Assembly: GCA_934047225.1 (NCBI GenBank)
Contig: CAKOHE010000108.1
Span: 7,501 to 71,500, forward strand
From: Ypsolopha sequella
Lineage: Eukaryota; Arthropoda; Insecta; Lepidoptera; Ypsolophidae
Direction of reading: 5' to 3'
DNA: 64,000 bases
Of the stretch, positions 30,901 through 40,775 are shown in pieces. Both the position numbers and the translations under genes were made by a program. The notes below the pieces were generated by a model. It was not told where the DNA came from and did not search any database. It saw nothing but the letters and a program-made list of their open reading frames with translations. Numbering within the stretch: the first letter of the stretch is position 1; each line of letters starts with the position of its first letter.

Positions 30901-31659
30901 CCCTACTGCACGGTCTTTCAATCGGAGATGTACGCTCTGCTCAGGGCCGTGGAGCAGGTCCTTAACAGCGGGGATCCACTCGTTAACATCTTGAGTGACT
31001 CTAGATCCTCGCTGGACCTGCTCAAAAGCCGGGCACTTGTGCACCCTTTGGCACACGGCATTGAGCGGTGCGTGCGTCAAATCCGTGAGGAGGGCCGTGA
31101 CGTGAGGTTCTTCTGGTTGAGGGCGCATGTTGGGACTGTCGGAAACGAGCGCGCAGACGAACTTGCTAAAGACGCTGCCCTCCGCAAGAAAACGGCAGCC
31201 GACTACGACGCTGTCCCTCTCTCCTACCTGAGAAGGACCATACGCGAGGGGACTGTCCTTCGGTGGCAAGGGCGATACGAGTCCTCCAGCACGGGGGAGG
31301 TGACGAAGACCTTCCTTCCGGACGTAGCCACAGCGCATACGATCCTGAGGAAGGTCAAACTCAATCCCTCCCACGTGCAAGCCCTTACAGGGCATGGGGG
31401 CCTCGCATCGTACCTTCATCGCTTTAAGCTGAAGGATAGTCCAGCCTGCGTATGCGATCCTGACCAGGAGGAGACGATTTGGCACGTCGTGTTCGACTGT
31501 CCGAGGTTCGGACTGTGGAGGGCAAATTTGGAGGTTGAGATCGATTTCGCCTTCAACAAAGCCAACCTGCCAGTAATTTTACAGGACAAGACCGACAGAG
31601 TTGCAATGTTAAAATTTCTGGAGAGAGTAGTAAGGTGTGCGGCAATCAGAAACAGATAG
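27904..31659 (+). CDS. ORF2 polyprotein (family 1, copy 1c)
   Basis: Intact, AUG-less ORF2 in the +1 frame with all endonuclease, RT, RNase H and zinc-finger motifs. It differs from copies 1a/1b by a few residues (Leu for Pro in KAG(L/P)LRLAV, Asn for Ser in KLNPSHVQ). The last about 90 bases already carry the silent changes that mark the alternative 3' end. Confidence 0.9.
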   Translation, partial: RGLVWRIAEGTAVNGTVAPLLGSSKDSKLLFIQANLQRAKLATQELLCTAHTNRVSVALVQEPYVGSKGELKQYPGTRVIQMTSARQKPVKAAVVIFGGELEVIHDPQLVTENIAAVLLKAGLLRLAVLSIYLEGDEDLEPYLHRVRYVCSKLQTDNVILAGDVNAWSPWWGSDSEDHRGSAFRSFLEEMDLQILNTGSTPTFEVFRGGRMCTSRVDVTACGLQLLDRMGGWKVDRELITSDHNAITYHVCLERELEPLKPQSTRVYNTAKSDWLAFGRSVRSGLEERNLTASSVGAVTTPEELETILDSYLSVISHACEETIPKVGVPKGRKPLPWWTPALGRLKRDAKTKRRRIRNAAAVRRQHVVDQYLEANQRYKAAVQDAQTASWKQFCSKQDKESLWDGVYRVIRRTVKRQEDQLLVDSTGNTLGPEESAKLLALTFFPDDAVDNETPTQRQIRESSEVPVHQLLDQLDPDDPPFTASELELVLRNLNPKKAPGPDGWTADICERAIRVSPEVFLQIANKCLAIGHFPVGWKRAHVCVIRKSGREDYTIPKAHRPIGLLPVMGKIVEKLLVSRLGWHLMPSLSTRQYGFMPQKSTEDSLYDLVGHVRSEIKSKKIVVMISLDIEGAFDNAWWPALKTQLLAHRCPANIYGLVASYLENRKVSIHFARECWEKGTNKGCIQGSIAGPTCWNLILNTLLEKLEQEGVHCQAFADDVVLVLSGSTTPPLQARANAALQTVLDWGLKNKLKFAPHKTFAMVLTRKLKFEAPVISMDGQVLPLVQEIRLLGVIIDSKLTFNAHVSAVCRKVTDIYKQLACAARVSWGLNREVIRTIYVSVIEPIVLYAASVWAPAAEKLMIINQLESLQRGFAQKLCKAYRTVSLSSALVLADVLPLDLRVQEAASLYRAKRGERIDQIPADRPIELRVPFRRFPHPASRQPLDFECVDDLSPETIEAHQIAGPCIFTDGSKIQGKVGAALTWWSDGRESRHSKFRLEPYCTVFQSEMYALLRAVEQVLNSGDPLVNILSDSRSSLDLLKSRALVHPLAHGIERCVRQIREEGRDVRFFWLRAHVGTVGNERADELAKDAALRKKTAADYDAVPLSYLRRTIREGTVLRWQGRYESSSTGEVTKTFLPDVATAHTILRKVKLNPSHVQALTGHGGLASYLHRFKLKDSPACVCDPDQEETIWHVVFDCPRFGLWRANLEVEIDFAFNKANLPVILQDKTDRVAMLKFLERVVRCAAIRNR

Positions 31660-32296
31660 TTATTTGTGTTCTAATTTGTAAATCTTTCAATGTTTTAAAT
31701 TAAGGTTTATTATGTTTTATTGCTCCGTTTATGTTTCATTTTTGTATTTTAATATTAAATTGTAAATAATTAAAATTTCAATGTACTAATTTAAGAATTT
31801 ATAGCTATAAGTAATTAATTTATTAGATTTTAAAATTGATTTATATTGTAAAATGTTATTATTATTATGTTATTATTTGATTGGTCTATTTGTTTTAAAT
31901 GTAATAAAGGGTGGGATCCTCTAGTCAGCTAGTATTAAGGAAAATGTATTAGATAATAAGAAAAAAAAAAAAAAAGTGAGAAAAGGAAAACACATGAAAG
32001 ATGAAATAAGAAAAAAAAAAAAAAAAAAAAAACCAAGAAAGAAAAAAAAAAAAAAAAAGATAGAACATGCATGAGAGTTTATTTTTACCCCTAGACTTAG
32101 TTGATATTCTAGAAAATAAGTAGCTTTTTATGACGGAGGATCCCCTTTTTCCCTTTCCCCCTCTTATCCCTGTAAAATTCAGGGGTCACGTATAAAAATG
32201 TATTAGTTGAAAAAGACACGAAAATTAATATTCGTGGTTTTGCGTGACCTCATCAAATGATGGAGTTTTCTAAAAAAAAAAAAAAAAAAAAAAAAA
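31660..32296 (+). other. 3' UTR (alternative type) and poly(A) tail, copy 1c
   Basis: Begins TTATTTGTGTTCTAATTTG after the stop, unlike the AATGTGTTTAGGCTTAAATT of copies 1a/1b. It still carries GGGATCCTC/GAGGATCCC (31913-31921 / 32136-32144) around an A-rich tract, the GGTCACG/CGTGACC pair and the CACGAA/TTCGTG hairpin. No gene seen. Confidence 0.7.
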
Positions 32297-32441
32297 CCTA
32301 ACCTAACCTAACCTAACCTAACCTAACCTAACCTAACCTAACCTAACCTAACCTAACCTAACCTAACCTAACCTAACCTAACCTAACCTAACCTAACCTA
32401 ACCTAACCTAACCTAACCTAACCTAACCTAACCTAACCTAA
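32297..32441 (+). repeat. Telomere repeat (CCTAA)29
   Basis: 145 bases of perfect CCTAA between copies 1c and 1d. Confidence 0.98.
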
Positions 32442-34246
32442 CCCAGTCGCGCGCCGCTCTCCGCCCCGAGCGCATCATTTTAACTCTGCTCCGCGCGCCA
32501 AAAATCCTTAAAAATAGCAAAGTGACCCCAAATTGAAAAAGAAAAGTGTTTTTGTGCAAATCTAACGGAGATCTAACTTAATCCGAAAGAAAAAAGTGAA
32601 AAAAGTGTTTTTTGGAGAAATTTTGGTAGAAAAGTGCCAAAATTTAAAGTGAATTGTGGTTTTTCGAGTTTATCTGGAAAACGGATCGAGTGCCCCAGTG
32701 ATTTTTTGGAGCGACTGGAGTCGCCCAGTGGAGCCCTACCTCCCGACACCTCATTTGCCCCCCTCCGGCCAGGACTTCAGATTTTAGGGGCAAAAAAACA
32801 AGTACCACGTGGGCCCCTAACTCCGGAACCGGAAGTGTCACGGGCAAATTGGAGGTGTCCAGAGACGGACAACGGCTGCTGGACGACGGCTGAAAAGGTT
32901 TTTAAATTTATTTTGAAAAATTCAGCCCACAGTCGCTTAAATATCGCTGGTGGTAATCTCGTTCCCGTATTCCCGTCCAGTTATCTCGGGAACAAGATCG
33001 AGGACATATGATTTTTATTTTTATTGAAGAACGGCCATCTTATACGGATTGGATCGCAGTTTAGTTTGTATTTTTAAGACTGTAACTTTTTTTAATATAA
33101 ATATTTTTCTGACGAAAGAAAAAGTCCGCCATCGGCAAAATAGTTGGTAATCGCAATAACTCGGGAACGGGGGCTCTGATCAAAAAAATAACGGTTTTTT
33201 CGATCTCTATTGGGAGAAGCGATCATAGGGTCGACACATATTTTGGCCATATTCCCGACCCTCCCCTCTCAAAATTTTTTTTCAAAATTTTTTCAAAATT
33301 TCTGGAGAGGGGAAAAATTTTTGGAAAAAATTCCTAAAGGTAGAGCTCATTGCCACCTATAAAAGTCCGGCTGTAAAAAATCGCTTCTCCCTTTGGAAGT
33401 ATTTTTAAATTAAATATTTTGGTTTTTTTTATAGTTTTTTCTGTATTAAATACTTTTTGTCGTTGGCGGATTTTTTCTTATATAGTGTAATTTATTGTCC
33501 TTGTCTACGTTGTTATTGTCAAAATTTTTCATATTTTTATCACTCACTTTAGTCGCCCTGCTAGAGTTATAACTTTTATTTTTACACTTTTATTTTACTT
33601 TTACATTTTGTTGATGTGTTACTTATTAATTTCTTTTGTTTTATCATCTCTTTTGAGTCATTGAATTTAATTTGGATTGGAATTTTATTGTTTTATTTTT
33701 TTTTGATTTAATTTTATATTTTTTAAATTTTATTAGAACCTATTGGACTCAGACTTTTGTCACATCAATTTTTACCCAATAAGTTTCTGTGATATTTTTA
33801 CTCGTAGCATAATTTCCCATTTTTATTATTGACTTTAATCGCCCTACTAGTTTTATAATTTTATTTACACCTTTTTTTTTTGATCTTATTTTTGCTGACA
33901 TTTGAATTATTTGATTTTATTTTTACACTATCTCTTTTGAGTCATAAAAATTTATTAGATCCAAGCTGTTTATTGTTTTATTTTTTTTGATTTAATTACA
34001 TTTTAATTTTAACTTTACTTTAAATTTATTGATTCAGACTTTTGTCATATTTTTAAATTAATAAACTGTGATATTTTTACCCCTGGGAAATTATAACTGT
34101 GATACTTTGTGATAAAAACTTTTTAGCTGTCCTTACTTTTTAAAATTTTCTTTTATAATTTCAACTTGTCCCGTACACCTTGCACTCTCAGGTTCTTGAC
34201 ATTGTGTATTTTTATTGTGTGACACTTCCAAACTTATAGCGGCAAC
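32442..34246 (+). other. Complete family 1 5' UTR (copy 1d)
   Basis: Same order as copy 1c: 5'-terminal stem, 16-bp stem at about 32745-32859, and the module bounded by GGGAGAAGCGAT (33212-33223) and ATCGCTTCTCCC (33380-33391), which are perfectly complementary. An AT-rich leader follows up to ORF1. No ORF seen. Confidence 0.7.
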
Positions 34247-36274
34247 ATGTCTGAAACTGGCAGGGCCTCCACGTCGGCAGGTTCAAGATCGAGTGTCGGC
34301 TCAGGGGCCTCAGCTGGCCGCGCACCGGCAAAGAAACCGAGTAATTCGCTTCGCGAAAAATTGTTTAAAACAAAAGCGAAGGTTTCACCCGGCGCGGGGC
34401 TAGCTGCGTCCCAGGTCCCCTCTGATGGGTCTAGGCAGGAGCGCGTACCTCTTTTGGATACAGATGAGGAGTCGTGCCTGGACACATCGGGGGGCTCCCG
34501 CGACAGTCGTCCCAGCCTTCTCCCGCCCCTTAATCGGAAAACCCCGGGAGTAGCGATGGATTTGGCCACAAAACAGGCCAACTCGCTACTCCAAAAGGGG
34601 AAGGAGGCGTTGGAGGCGGCTGGTAACATGAAGCGGGAGTGTAAAGCCGCTGCCCTCGAATCACTCGAACATCTATACGAGACAGTCCTCTCCCTGTCGG
34701 ACTCCAGAGCTCGACACATAAACGCCCTGGAAAAGGAGCGCTCCAGGAACGCTATTGAGCTTGTCCGGGTGGAGCGCGCCCACACCAGGGCGTTAAGTGA
34801 GCTACACGCGACACATGCTGTCGAGCTCAGAGCGGCTAGGGCCGACATCTCCAGCACATTGGAAGAAGCGAAGGCCATTAGGCTGTGGCTTGGGCTGGAG
34901 ATGGACGGCCCACTCAGGTCCATAGAGTCCATCAGGGAGAGTGTCCACCAGTTGGAAAACACGGCGGCCCTACGGCCACATTTGGCCGACCAACCAACTA
35001 AGCCTGAACCAGCTCTTACAAAAGAGCTGGAAACTCTTTCGGGCAGGGTCGCCGCCGTATCGGGCCAAATTGACTCGTTGCGGCGTCAACTGGTGGAGTT
35101 CGAGGAGAGGGCTAAAGCCAGTACTCCTGAGTGCAGGTCCCCCCTGAAACCGGAGGTCTCGGATCCCCGGCTCATCGCAATTGGCGATAACCTGGAGAAG
35201 GTGAGGGCAGCGGTCGACTGCCTTCAGCAGAGACCGCTGTGCCAGGTGCAGCCGGAAGCGACGGTCAGCGACGCTAGCATAAGACAAATTATTAAACCCG
35301 TGCTGGGGAACCTAGAAAAGGTAGGCTCGGACGTGAGGGCCATAGGTAAGGCGGTGGAGGAAAAAAGAAGCGAACCGCCAAACCTCAACCTAGAAATGGC
35401 CCTCTCTGACGTCAAAGACGCCGTGACGGGCCTCAGAAAAGAGGTCCTCAGCCGGGAGTCTTATGCCAACGCGCCGTTGACCTACGCCCAAGCGCTCAAA
35501 AAGCCGGGGCAAGACAGGCCAGCGCACTCGATCATCGTTTCCTCGACGGATTCTTCCCTCTCCGGGGAAGAAGTCGTGAAGCGACTGGAGAAAGTGCTGG
35601 ATGTCAAGACCTCCGGCATCAGGGTGGACCGCTGCAGAAAGGCAGCAAACAGGAGGGTGGTCCTCAGCTGCAGTCAGAAGGAGGATATCAAAAAGATATC
35701 CTCCAGCCTCAGCAAGAGCGAACACGGGCTCGTGGCGAAAGAGGCTGTGAATCGGATGCCGTTAGCCTGCATCCGCAACGTCTTGGCTGACCGAAAAGAC
35801 CAAGACGTCATAGAGTCCCTCCTTTCTCAGAACGGTCACCTTCTGAGAGGAGTGGATCTCTCCGCGGAGTGCCCTCGGGTGCTTTATCGCCGAAAAGCGA
35901 GGAACCCGCACGAGTCCCACATAATACTGGAGCTAAGCCCAACCCTGTGGAATCGGTTCACGGAGGCGGGTACAGTCCACATAGGGCTACAGAGACGGTC
36001 TATAGAGGACCACTCTCCACTAGTGCAGTGCACGGGATGCCTGGGTTATGGACACTCCAAGCGAGTGTGCAAAGACAAAGGCATCACGTGCAGTCACTGT
36101 GGAGAGTCTCACACCTATGTGGACTGCCCGCACAAGGCGTTACCACCCGTCTGTGTGAACTGCCACAGGGCAAAGCTCCAAGAATCTGATCTGGCACATA
36201 ATGCCTTTAGTGGCGAGTGCCAGATCAGGAAAAAATGGGACTCTATAGCGAGGTCTCGTGTGGCGTATTGCTGA
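34247..36274 (+). CDS. ORF1, Gag-like protein (family 1, copy 1d)
   Basis: 675 residues, the same protein as copy 1c as far as can be read. Three zinc knuckles are intact and it ends in Tyr-Cys-stop. Confidence 0.9.
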   Translation: MSETGRASTSAGSRSSVGSGASAGRAPAKKPSNSLREKLFKTKAKVSPGAGLAASQVPSDGSRQERVPLLDTDEESCLDTSGGSRDSRPSLLPPLNRKTPGVAMDLATKQANSLLQKGKEALEAAGNMKRECKAAALESLEHLYETVLSLSDSRARHINALEKERSRNAIELVRVERAHTRALSELHATHAVELRAARADISSTLEEAKAIRLWLGLEMDGPLRSIESIRESVHQLENTAALRPHLADQPTKPEPALTKELETLSGRVAAVSGQIDSLRRQLVEFEERAKASTPECRSPLKPEVSDPRLIAIGDNLEKVRAAVDCLQQRPLCQVQPEATVSDASIRQIIKPVLGNLEKVGSDVRAIGKAVEEKRSEPPNLNLEMALSDVKDAVTGLRKEVLSRESYANAPLTYAQALKKPGQDRPAHSIIVSSTDSSLSGEEVVKRLEKVLDVKTSGIRVDRCRKAANRRVVLSCSQKEDIKKISSSLSKSEHGLVAKEAVNRMPLACIRNVLADRKDQDVIESLLSQNGHLLRGVDLSAECPRVLYRRKARNPHESHIILELSPTLWNRFTEAGTVHIGLQRRSIEDHSPLVQCTGCLGYGHSKRVCKDKGITCSHCGESHTYVDCPHKALPPVCVNCHRAKLQESDLAHNAFSGECQIRKKWDSIARSRVAYC

Positions 36275-39200
36275 GGGCACCGCAGTGAACGGCACAGTTG
36301 CCCCCCTCTTAGGTAGCTCAAAGGACAGCAAATTGCTTTTCATCCAAGCCAATCTCCAGCGGGCCAAGCTGGCGACGCAGGAGCTCTTGTGCACAGCACA
36401 CACCAACCGGGTATCTGTCGCCCTGGTCCAGGAGCCATATGTTGGCTCCAAGGGCGAATTAAAACAGTACCCGGGCACAAGAGTTATCCAAATGACGTCA
36501 GCTCGCCAAAAACCAGTAAAGGCCGCCGTGGTGATTTTCGGTGGGGAGCTGGAGGTCATACATGATCCTCAGCTCGTCACCGAGAACATTGCAGCGGTAC
36601 TGCTGAAGGCAGGCCTGCTGAGACTGGCCGTGCTGTCCATCTACCTGGAGGGGGACGAAGATTTAGAGCCGTATCTCCACAGAGTCCGTTACGTATGCTC
36701 AAAACTGCAGACTGACAATGTCATCCTGGCCGGGGATGTCAACGCGTGGAGTCCATGGTGGGGAAGTGATTCCGAAGACCACCGTGGCTCAGCCTTCAGA
36801 TCCTTCCTGGAGGAAATGGACCTCCAGATCCTGAATACAGGCAGCACCCCCACTTTCGAGGTGTTCAGAGGGGGCCGCATGTGCACTAGTCGAGTAGACG
36901 TGACGGCATGCGGCCTTCAGCTCTTGGACAGGATGGGCGGATGGAAGGTGGACCGGGAGCTGATCACATCGGACCATAACGCAATTACCTACCACGTGTG
37001 CCTGGAGAGGGAATTAGAACCCCTCAAACCCCAAAGCACACGTGTGTACAACACAGCGAAGTCCGATTGGTTGGCTTTCGGCCGTTCCGTCCGCTCAGGC
37101 CTGGAGGAGAGAAACCTGACCGCCTCGAGTGTGGGGGCTGTTACCACGCCTGAGGAACTGGAGACCATCCTCGACTCTTACCTTTCGGTCATCTCTCACG
37201 CATGTGAAGAGACAATACCGAAGGTGGGAGTCCCAAAAGGAAGGAAACCATTGCCGTGGTGGACTCCCGCTCTTGGGCGTCTCAAGCGAGACGCTAAAAC
37301 CAAGAGGCGGAGAATTAGAAACGCCGCGGCGGTTAGAAGGCAACACGTTGTTGACCAATACCTAGAAGCGAATCAGCGGTATAAAGCGGCTGTGCAAGAT
37401 GCACAGACCGCTAGCTGGAAGCAGTTTTGCTCAAAGCAGGATAAAGAAAGCCTATGGGACGGGGTCTACAGGGTCATCAGGAGAACAGTCAAAAGACAAG
37501 AGGACCAGTTGCTGGTGGATTCGACAGGGAACACCCTTGGTCCTGAAGAGTCCGCCAAGCTGCTGGCCCTTACGTTCTTCCCTGATGACGCTGTGGACAA
37601 CGAAACCCCTACTCAACGGCAAATCCGCGAGAGCTCGGAGGTGCCAGTCCATCAACTCCTGGATCAATTGGACCCCGACGATCCGCCTTTCACTGCCTCG
37701 GAGCTTGAATTGGTATTGAGGAATCTCAATCCAAAGAAGGCTCCGGGGCCTGATGGGTGGACTGCGGACATATGTGAGCGGGCAATCCGAGTCTCGCCGG
37801 AGGTGTTCCTTCAAATTGCCAACAAATGCTTGGCAATTGGACACTTTCCGGTGGGGTGGAAGCGCGCTCACGTATGTGTCATCCGTAAATCCGGGAGGGA
37901 GGACTACACCATTCCGAAGGCGCACAGGCCGATAGGACTTCTTCCTGTTATGGGCAAAATTGTGGAAAAGCTTCTGGTATCCCGTCTAGGATGGCATCTG
38001 ATGCCCTCCTTGAGCACAAGGCAGTATGGTTTTATGCCACAAAAAAGCACCGAAGACTCCCTGTATGACCTCGTGGGACATGTTCGCTCTGAGATTAAAA
38101 GCAAGAAAATTGTCGTCATGATCTCACTGGACATAGAGGGAGCCTTCGATAATGCTTGGTGGCCGGCTTTAAAGACCCAACTCCTCGCTCACAGATGCCC
38201 TGCAAATATATATGGACTTGTAGCCTCCTACTTGGAGAACCGTAAGGTAAGCATCCACTTTGCAAGGGAGTGTTGGGAAAAGGGAACCAACAAGGGGTGT
38301 ATCCAAGGCTCAATAGCTGGACCCACTTGTTGGAACCTAATTCTCAACACCCTGCTCGAAAAACTGGAGCAGGAAGGAGTGCATTGCCAGGCCTTTGCGG
38401 ATGACGTGGTGCTGGTGCTCTCCGGCTCAACTACACCCCCCCTTCAGGCGAGAGCTAATGCGGCCCTCCAGACTGTGTTGGACTGGGGACTCAAAAATAA
38501 GCTAAAATTCGCACCTCACAAAACGTTCGCGATGGTGTTGACGCGGAAGCTTAAGTTTGAGGCCCCAGTTATCAGCATGGATGGACAGGTCCTGCCGCTG
38601 GTGCAGGAAATCCGCCTGTTGGGTGTTATCATCGATAGCAAACTCACTTTTAACGCACACGTTTCGGCTGTTTGTAGAAAAGTCACTGACATCTACAAGC
38701 AGCTGGCGTGTGCAGCCAGGGTGAGTTGGGGTTTGAACCGTGAGGTCATCAGAACCATCTACGTCTCGGTGATAGAGCCCATCGTGCTGTACGCGGCGAG
38801 TGTTTGGGCCCCGGCTGCGGAGAAGTTGATGATAATAAATCAACTTGAATCTCTGCAGCGGGGGTTTGCACAAAAGCTGTGTAAGGCGTACCGCACGGTG
38901 TCTCTATCATCGGCTTTGGTACTGGCCGATGTACTCCCCCTTGACCTCCGAGTTCAGGAGGCTGCAAGTCTGTACAGGGCAAAGCGAGGAGAAAGAATCG
39001 ATCAGATTCCAGCCGACAGACCGATTGAACTGCGTGTTCCTTTCCGTCGGTTCCCACATCCAGCGTCCAGACAGCCGCTGGACTTCGAGTGCGTGGACGA
39101 CCTGAGTCCGGAAACCATAGAGGCTCACCAAATCGCCGGCCCCTGTATCTTTACTGATGGCAGTAAGATACAGGGGAAGGTGGGTGCAGCCTTGACTTGG

Positions 39201-40004
39201 TGGTCGGACGGTAGGGAGTCCAGGCATTCGAAGTTCCGCCTGGAGCCCTACTGCACGGTCTTTCAATCGGAGATGTACGCTCTGCTCAGGGCCGTGGAGC
39301 AGGTCCTTAACAGCGGGGATCCACTCGTTAACATCTTGAGTGACTCTAGATCCTCGCTGGACCTGCTCAAAAGCCGGGCACTTGTGCACCCTTTGGCACA
39401 CGGCATTGAGCGGTGCGTGCGTCAAATCCGTGAGGAGGGCCGTGACGTGAGGTTCTTCTGGTTGAGGGCGCATGTTGGGACTGTCGGAAACGAGCGCGCA
39501 GACGAACTTGCTAAAGACGCTGCCCTCCGCAAGAAAACGGCAGCCGACTACGACGCTGTCCCTCTCTCCTACCTGAGAAGGACCATACGCGAGGGGACTG
39601 TCCTTCGGTGGCAAGGGCGATACGAGTCCTCCAGCACGGGGGAGGTGACGAAGACCTTCCTTCCGGACGTAGCCACAGCGCATACGATCCTGAGGAAGGT
39701 CAAACTCAATCCCTCCCACGTGCAAGCCCTTACAGGGCATGGGGGCCTCGCATCGTACCTTCATCGCTTTAAGCTGAAGGATAGTCCAGCCTGCGTATGC
39801 GATCCTGACCAGGAGGAGACGATTTGGCACGTCGTGTTCGACTGTCCGAGGTTCGGACTGTGGAGGGCAAATTTGGAGGTTGAGATCGATTTCGCCTTCA
39901 ACAAAGCCAACCTGCCAGTAATTTTACAGGACAAGACCGACAGAGTTGCAATGTTAAAATTTCTGGAGAGAGTAGTAAGGTGTGCGGCAATCAGAAACAG
40001 ATAG
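36249..40004 (+). CDS. ORF2 polyprotein (family 1, copy 1d)
   Basis: Intact and apparently identical in protein sequence to copy 1c, with all catalytic motifs. +1 frame relative to ORF1, no initiating ATG. Confidence 0.9.
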   Translation, partial: RGLVWRIAEGTAVNGTVAPLLGSSKDSKLLFIQANLQRAKLATQELLCTAHTNRVSVALVQEPYVGSKGELKQYPGTRVIQMTSARQKPVKAAVVIFGGELEVIHDPQLVTENIAAVLLKAGLLRLAVLSIYLEGDEDLEPYLHRVRYVCSKLQTDNVILAGDVNAWSPWWGSDSEDHRGSAFRSFLEEMDLQILNTGSTPTFEVFRGGRMCTSRVDVTACGLQLLDRMGGWKVDRELITSDHNAITYHVCLERELEPLKPQSTRVYNTAKSDWLAFGRSVRSGLEERNLTASSVGAVTTPEELETILDSYLSVISHACEETIPKVGVPKGRKPLPWWTPALGRLKRDAKTKRRRIRNAAAVRRQHVVDQYLEANQRYKAAVQDAQTASWKQFCSKQDKESLWDGVYRVIRRTVKRQEDQLLVDSTGNTLGPEESAKLLALTFFPDDAVDNETPTQRQIRESSEVPVHQLLDQLDPDDPPFTASELELVLRNLNPKKAPGPDGWTADICERAIRVSPEVFLQIANKCLAIGHFPVGWKRAHVCVIRKSGREDYTIPKAHRPIGLLPVMGKIVEKLLVSRLGWHLMPSLSTRQYGFMPQKSTEDSLYDLVGHVRSEIKSKKIVVMISLDIEGAFDNAWWPALKTQLLAHRCPANIYGLVASYLENRKVSIHFARECWEKGTNKGCIQGSIAGPTCWNLILNTLLEKLEQEGVHCQAFADDVVLVLSGSTTPPLQARANAALQTVLDWGLKNKLKFAPHKTFAMVLTRKLKFEAPVISMDGQVLPLVQEIRLLGVIIDSKLTFNAHVSAVCRKVTDIYKQLACAARVSWGLNREVIRTIYVSVIEPIVLYAASVWAPAAEKLMIINQLESLQRGFAQKLCKAYRTVSLSSALVLADVLPLDLRVQEAASLYRAKRGERIDQIPADRPIELRVPFRRFPHPASRQPLDFECVDDLSPETIEAHQIAGPCIFTDGSKIQGKVGAALTWWSDGRESRHSKFRLEPYCTVFQSEMYALLRAVEQVLNSGDPLVNILSDSRSSLDLLKSRALVHPLAHGIERCVRQIREEGRDVRFFWLRAHVGTVGNERADELAKDAALRKKTAADYDAVPLSYLRRTIREGTVLRWQGRYESSSTGEVTKTFLPDVATAHTILRKVKLNPSHVQALTGHGGLASYLHRFKLKDSPACVCDPDQEETIWHVVFDCPRFGLWRANLEVEIDFAFNKANLPVILQDKTDRVAMLKFLERVVRCAAIRNR

Positions 40005-40356
40005 TTATTTGTGTTCTAATTTGTAAATCTTTCAATGTTTTAAATTAAGGTTTATTATGTTTTATTGCTCCGTTTATGTTTCATTTTTGTATTTTAATAT
40101 TAAATTGTAAATAATTAAAATTTCAATGTACTAATTTAAGAATTTATAGCTATAAGTAATTAATTTATTAGATTTTAAAATTGATTTATATTGTAAAATG
40201 CTATTATTATTATGTTATTATTTGATTGGTCTATTTGTTTTAAATGTAATAAAGGGTGGGATCCTCTAGTCAGTTAGTATTAAGGAAAATGTATTAGATA
40301 ATAAGAAAAAAAAAAAAAAAAGTGAGAAAAGGAAAACACATGAAAGATGAAATAAG

Positions 40357-40391
<35 letters not shown>

Positions 40392-40662
40392 CAATAAAAA
40401 GATAAAAAAAAAAAAAAAACCAAGAAAGAAAAAAAAAAAAAAAAAAAAAAGATAGAACATGCATGAGAGTTTATTTTTACCCCTAGACTTAGTTGATATT
40501 CTAGAAAATAAGTAGCTTTTTATGACGGAGGATCCCCTTTTTCCCTTTCCCCCTCTTATCCCTGTAAAATTCAGGGGTCACGTATAAAAATGTATTAGTT
40601 GAAAAAGACACGAAAATTAATATTCGTGGTTTTGCGTGACCTCATCAAATGATGGGGTTTTC

Positions 40663-40690
<28 letters not shown>
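40005..40690 (+). other. 3' UTR (alternative type) and poly(A) tail, copy 1d
   Basis: Same as copy 1c except for a longer A-rich tract (about 40305-40450), which gains an extra segment with GTAACAATAAAAAGAT between A runs. The inverted repeat and hairpins are kept. No gene seen. Confidence 0.7.
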
Positions 40691-40693
<3 letters not shown>

Positions 40694-40775
40694 AACCTAA
40701 CCTAACCTAACCTAACCTAACCTAACCTAACCTAACCTAACCTAACCTAACCTAACCTAACCTAACCTAACCTAA
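40691..40775 (+). repeat. Telomere repeat (CCTAA)17
   Basis: 85 bases of perfect CCTAA, followed by the family 3 5' end (CCCAGTTCCGCGC). Confidence 0.98.

Larger units (their letters stand above)
24063..32296 (+). mobile_element. TRAS-type telomeric LINE, family 1 copy 1c (full length)
   Basis: An 8.2-kb element with complete 5' UTR, intact ORF1 and ORF2, 3' UTR and terminal A run (32272-32296). It is closest to copy 1d: the two ORF2 proteins look identical. Its 3' UTR is of a different type from copies 1a and 1b. A run of 55 T in its 5' UTR replaces a short segment present in the other copies. Confidence 0.92.
32442..40690 (+). mobile_element. TRAS-type telomeric LINE, family 1 copy 1d (full length)
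   Basis: An 8.2-kb element with complete 5' UTR, both ORFs intact, alternative-type 3' UTR and terminal A run (40663-40690). It is nearly identical to copy 1c but with the ordinary short T tract in the leader and a longer A-rich tract in the 3' UTR. Confidence 0.92.
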
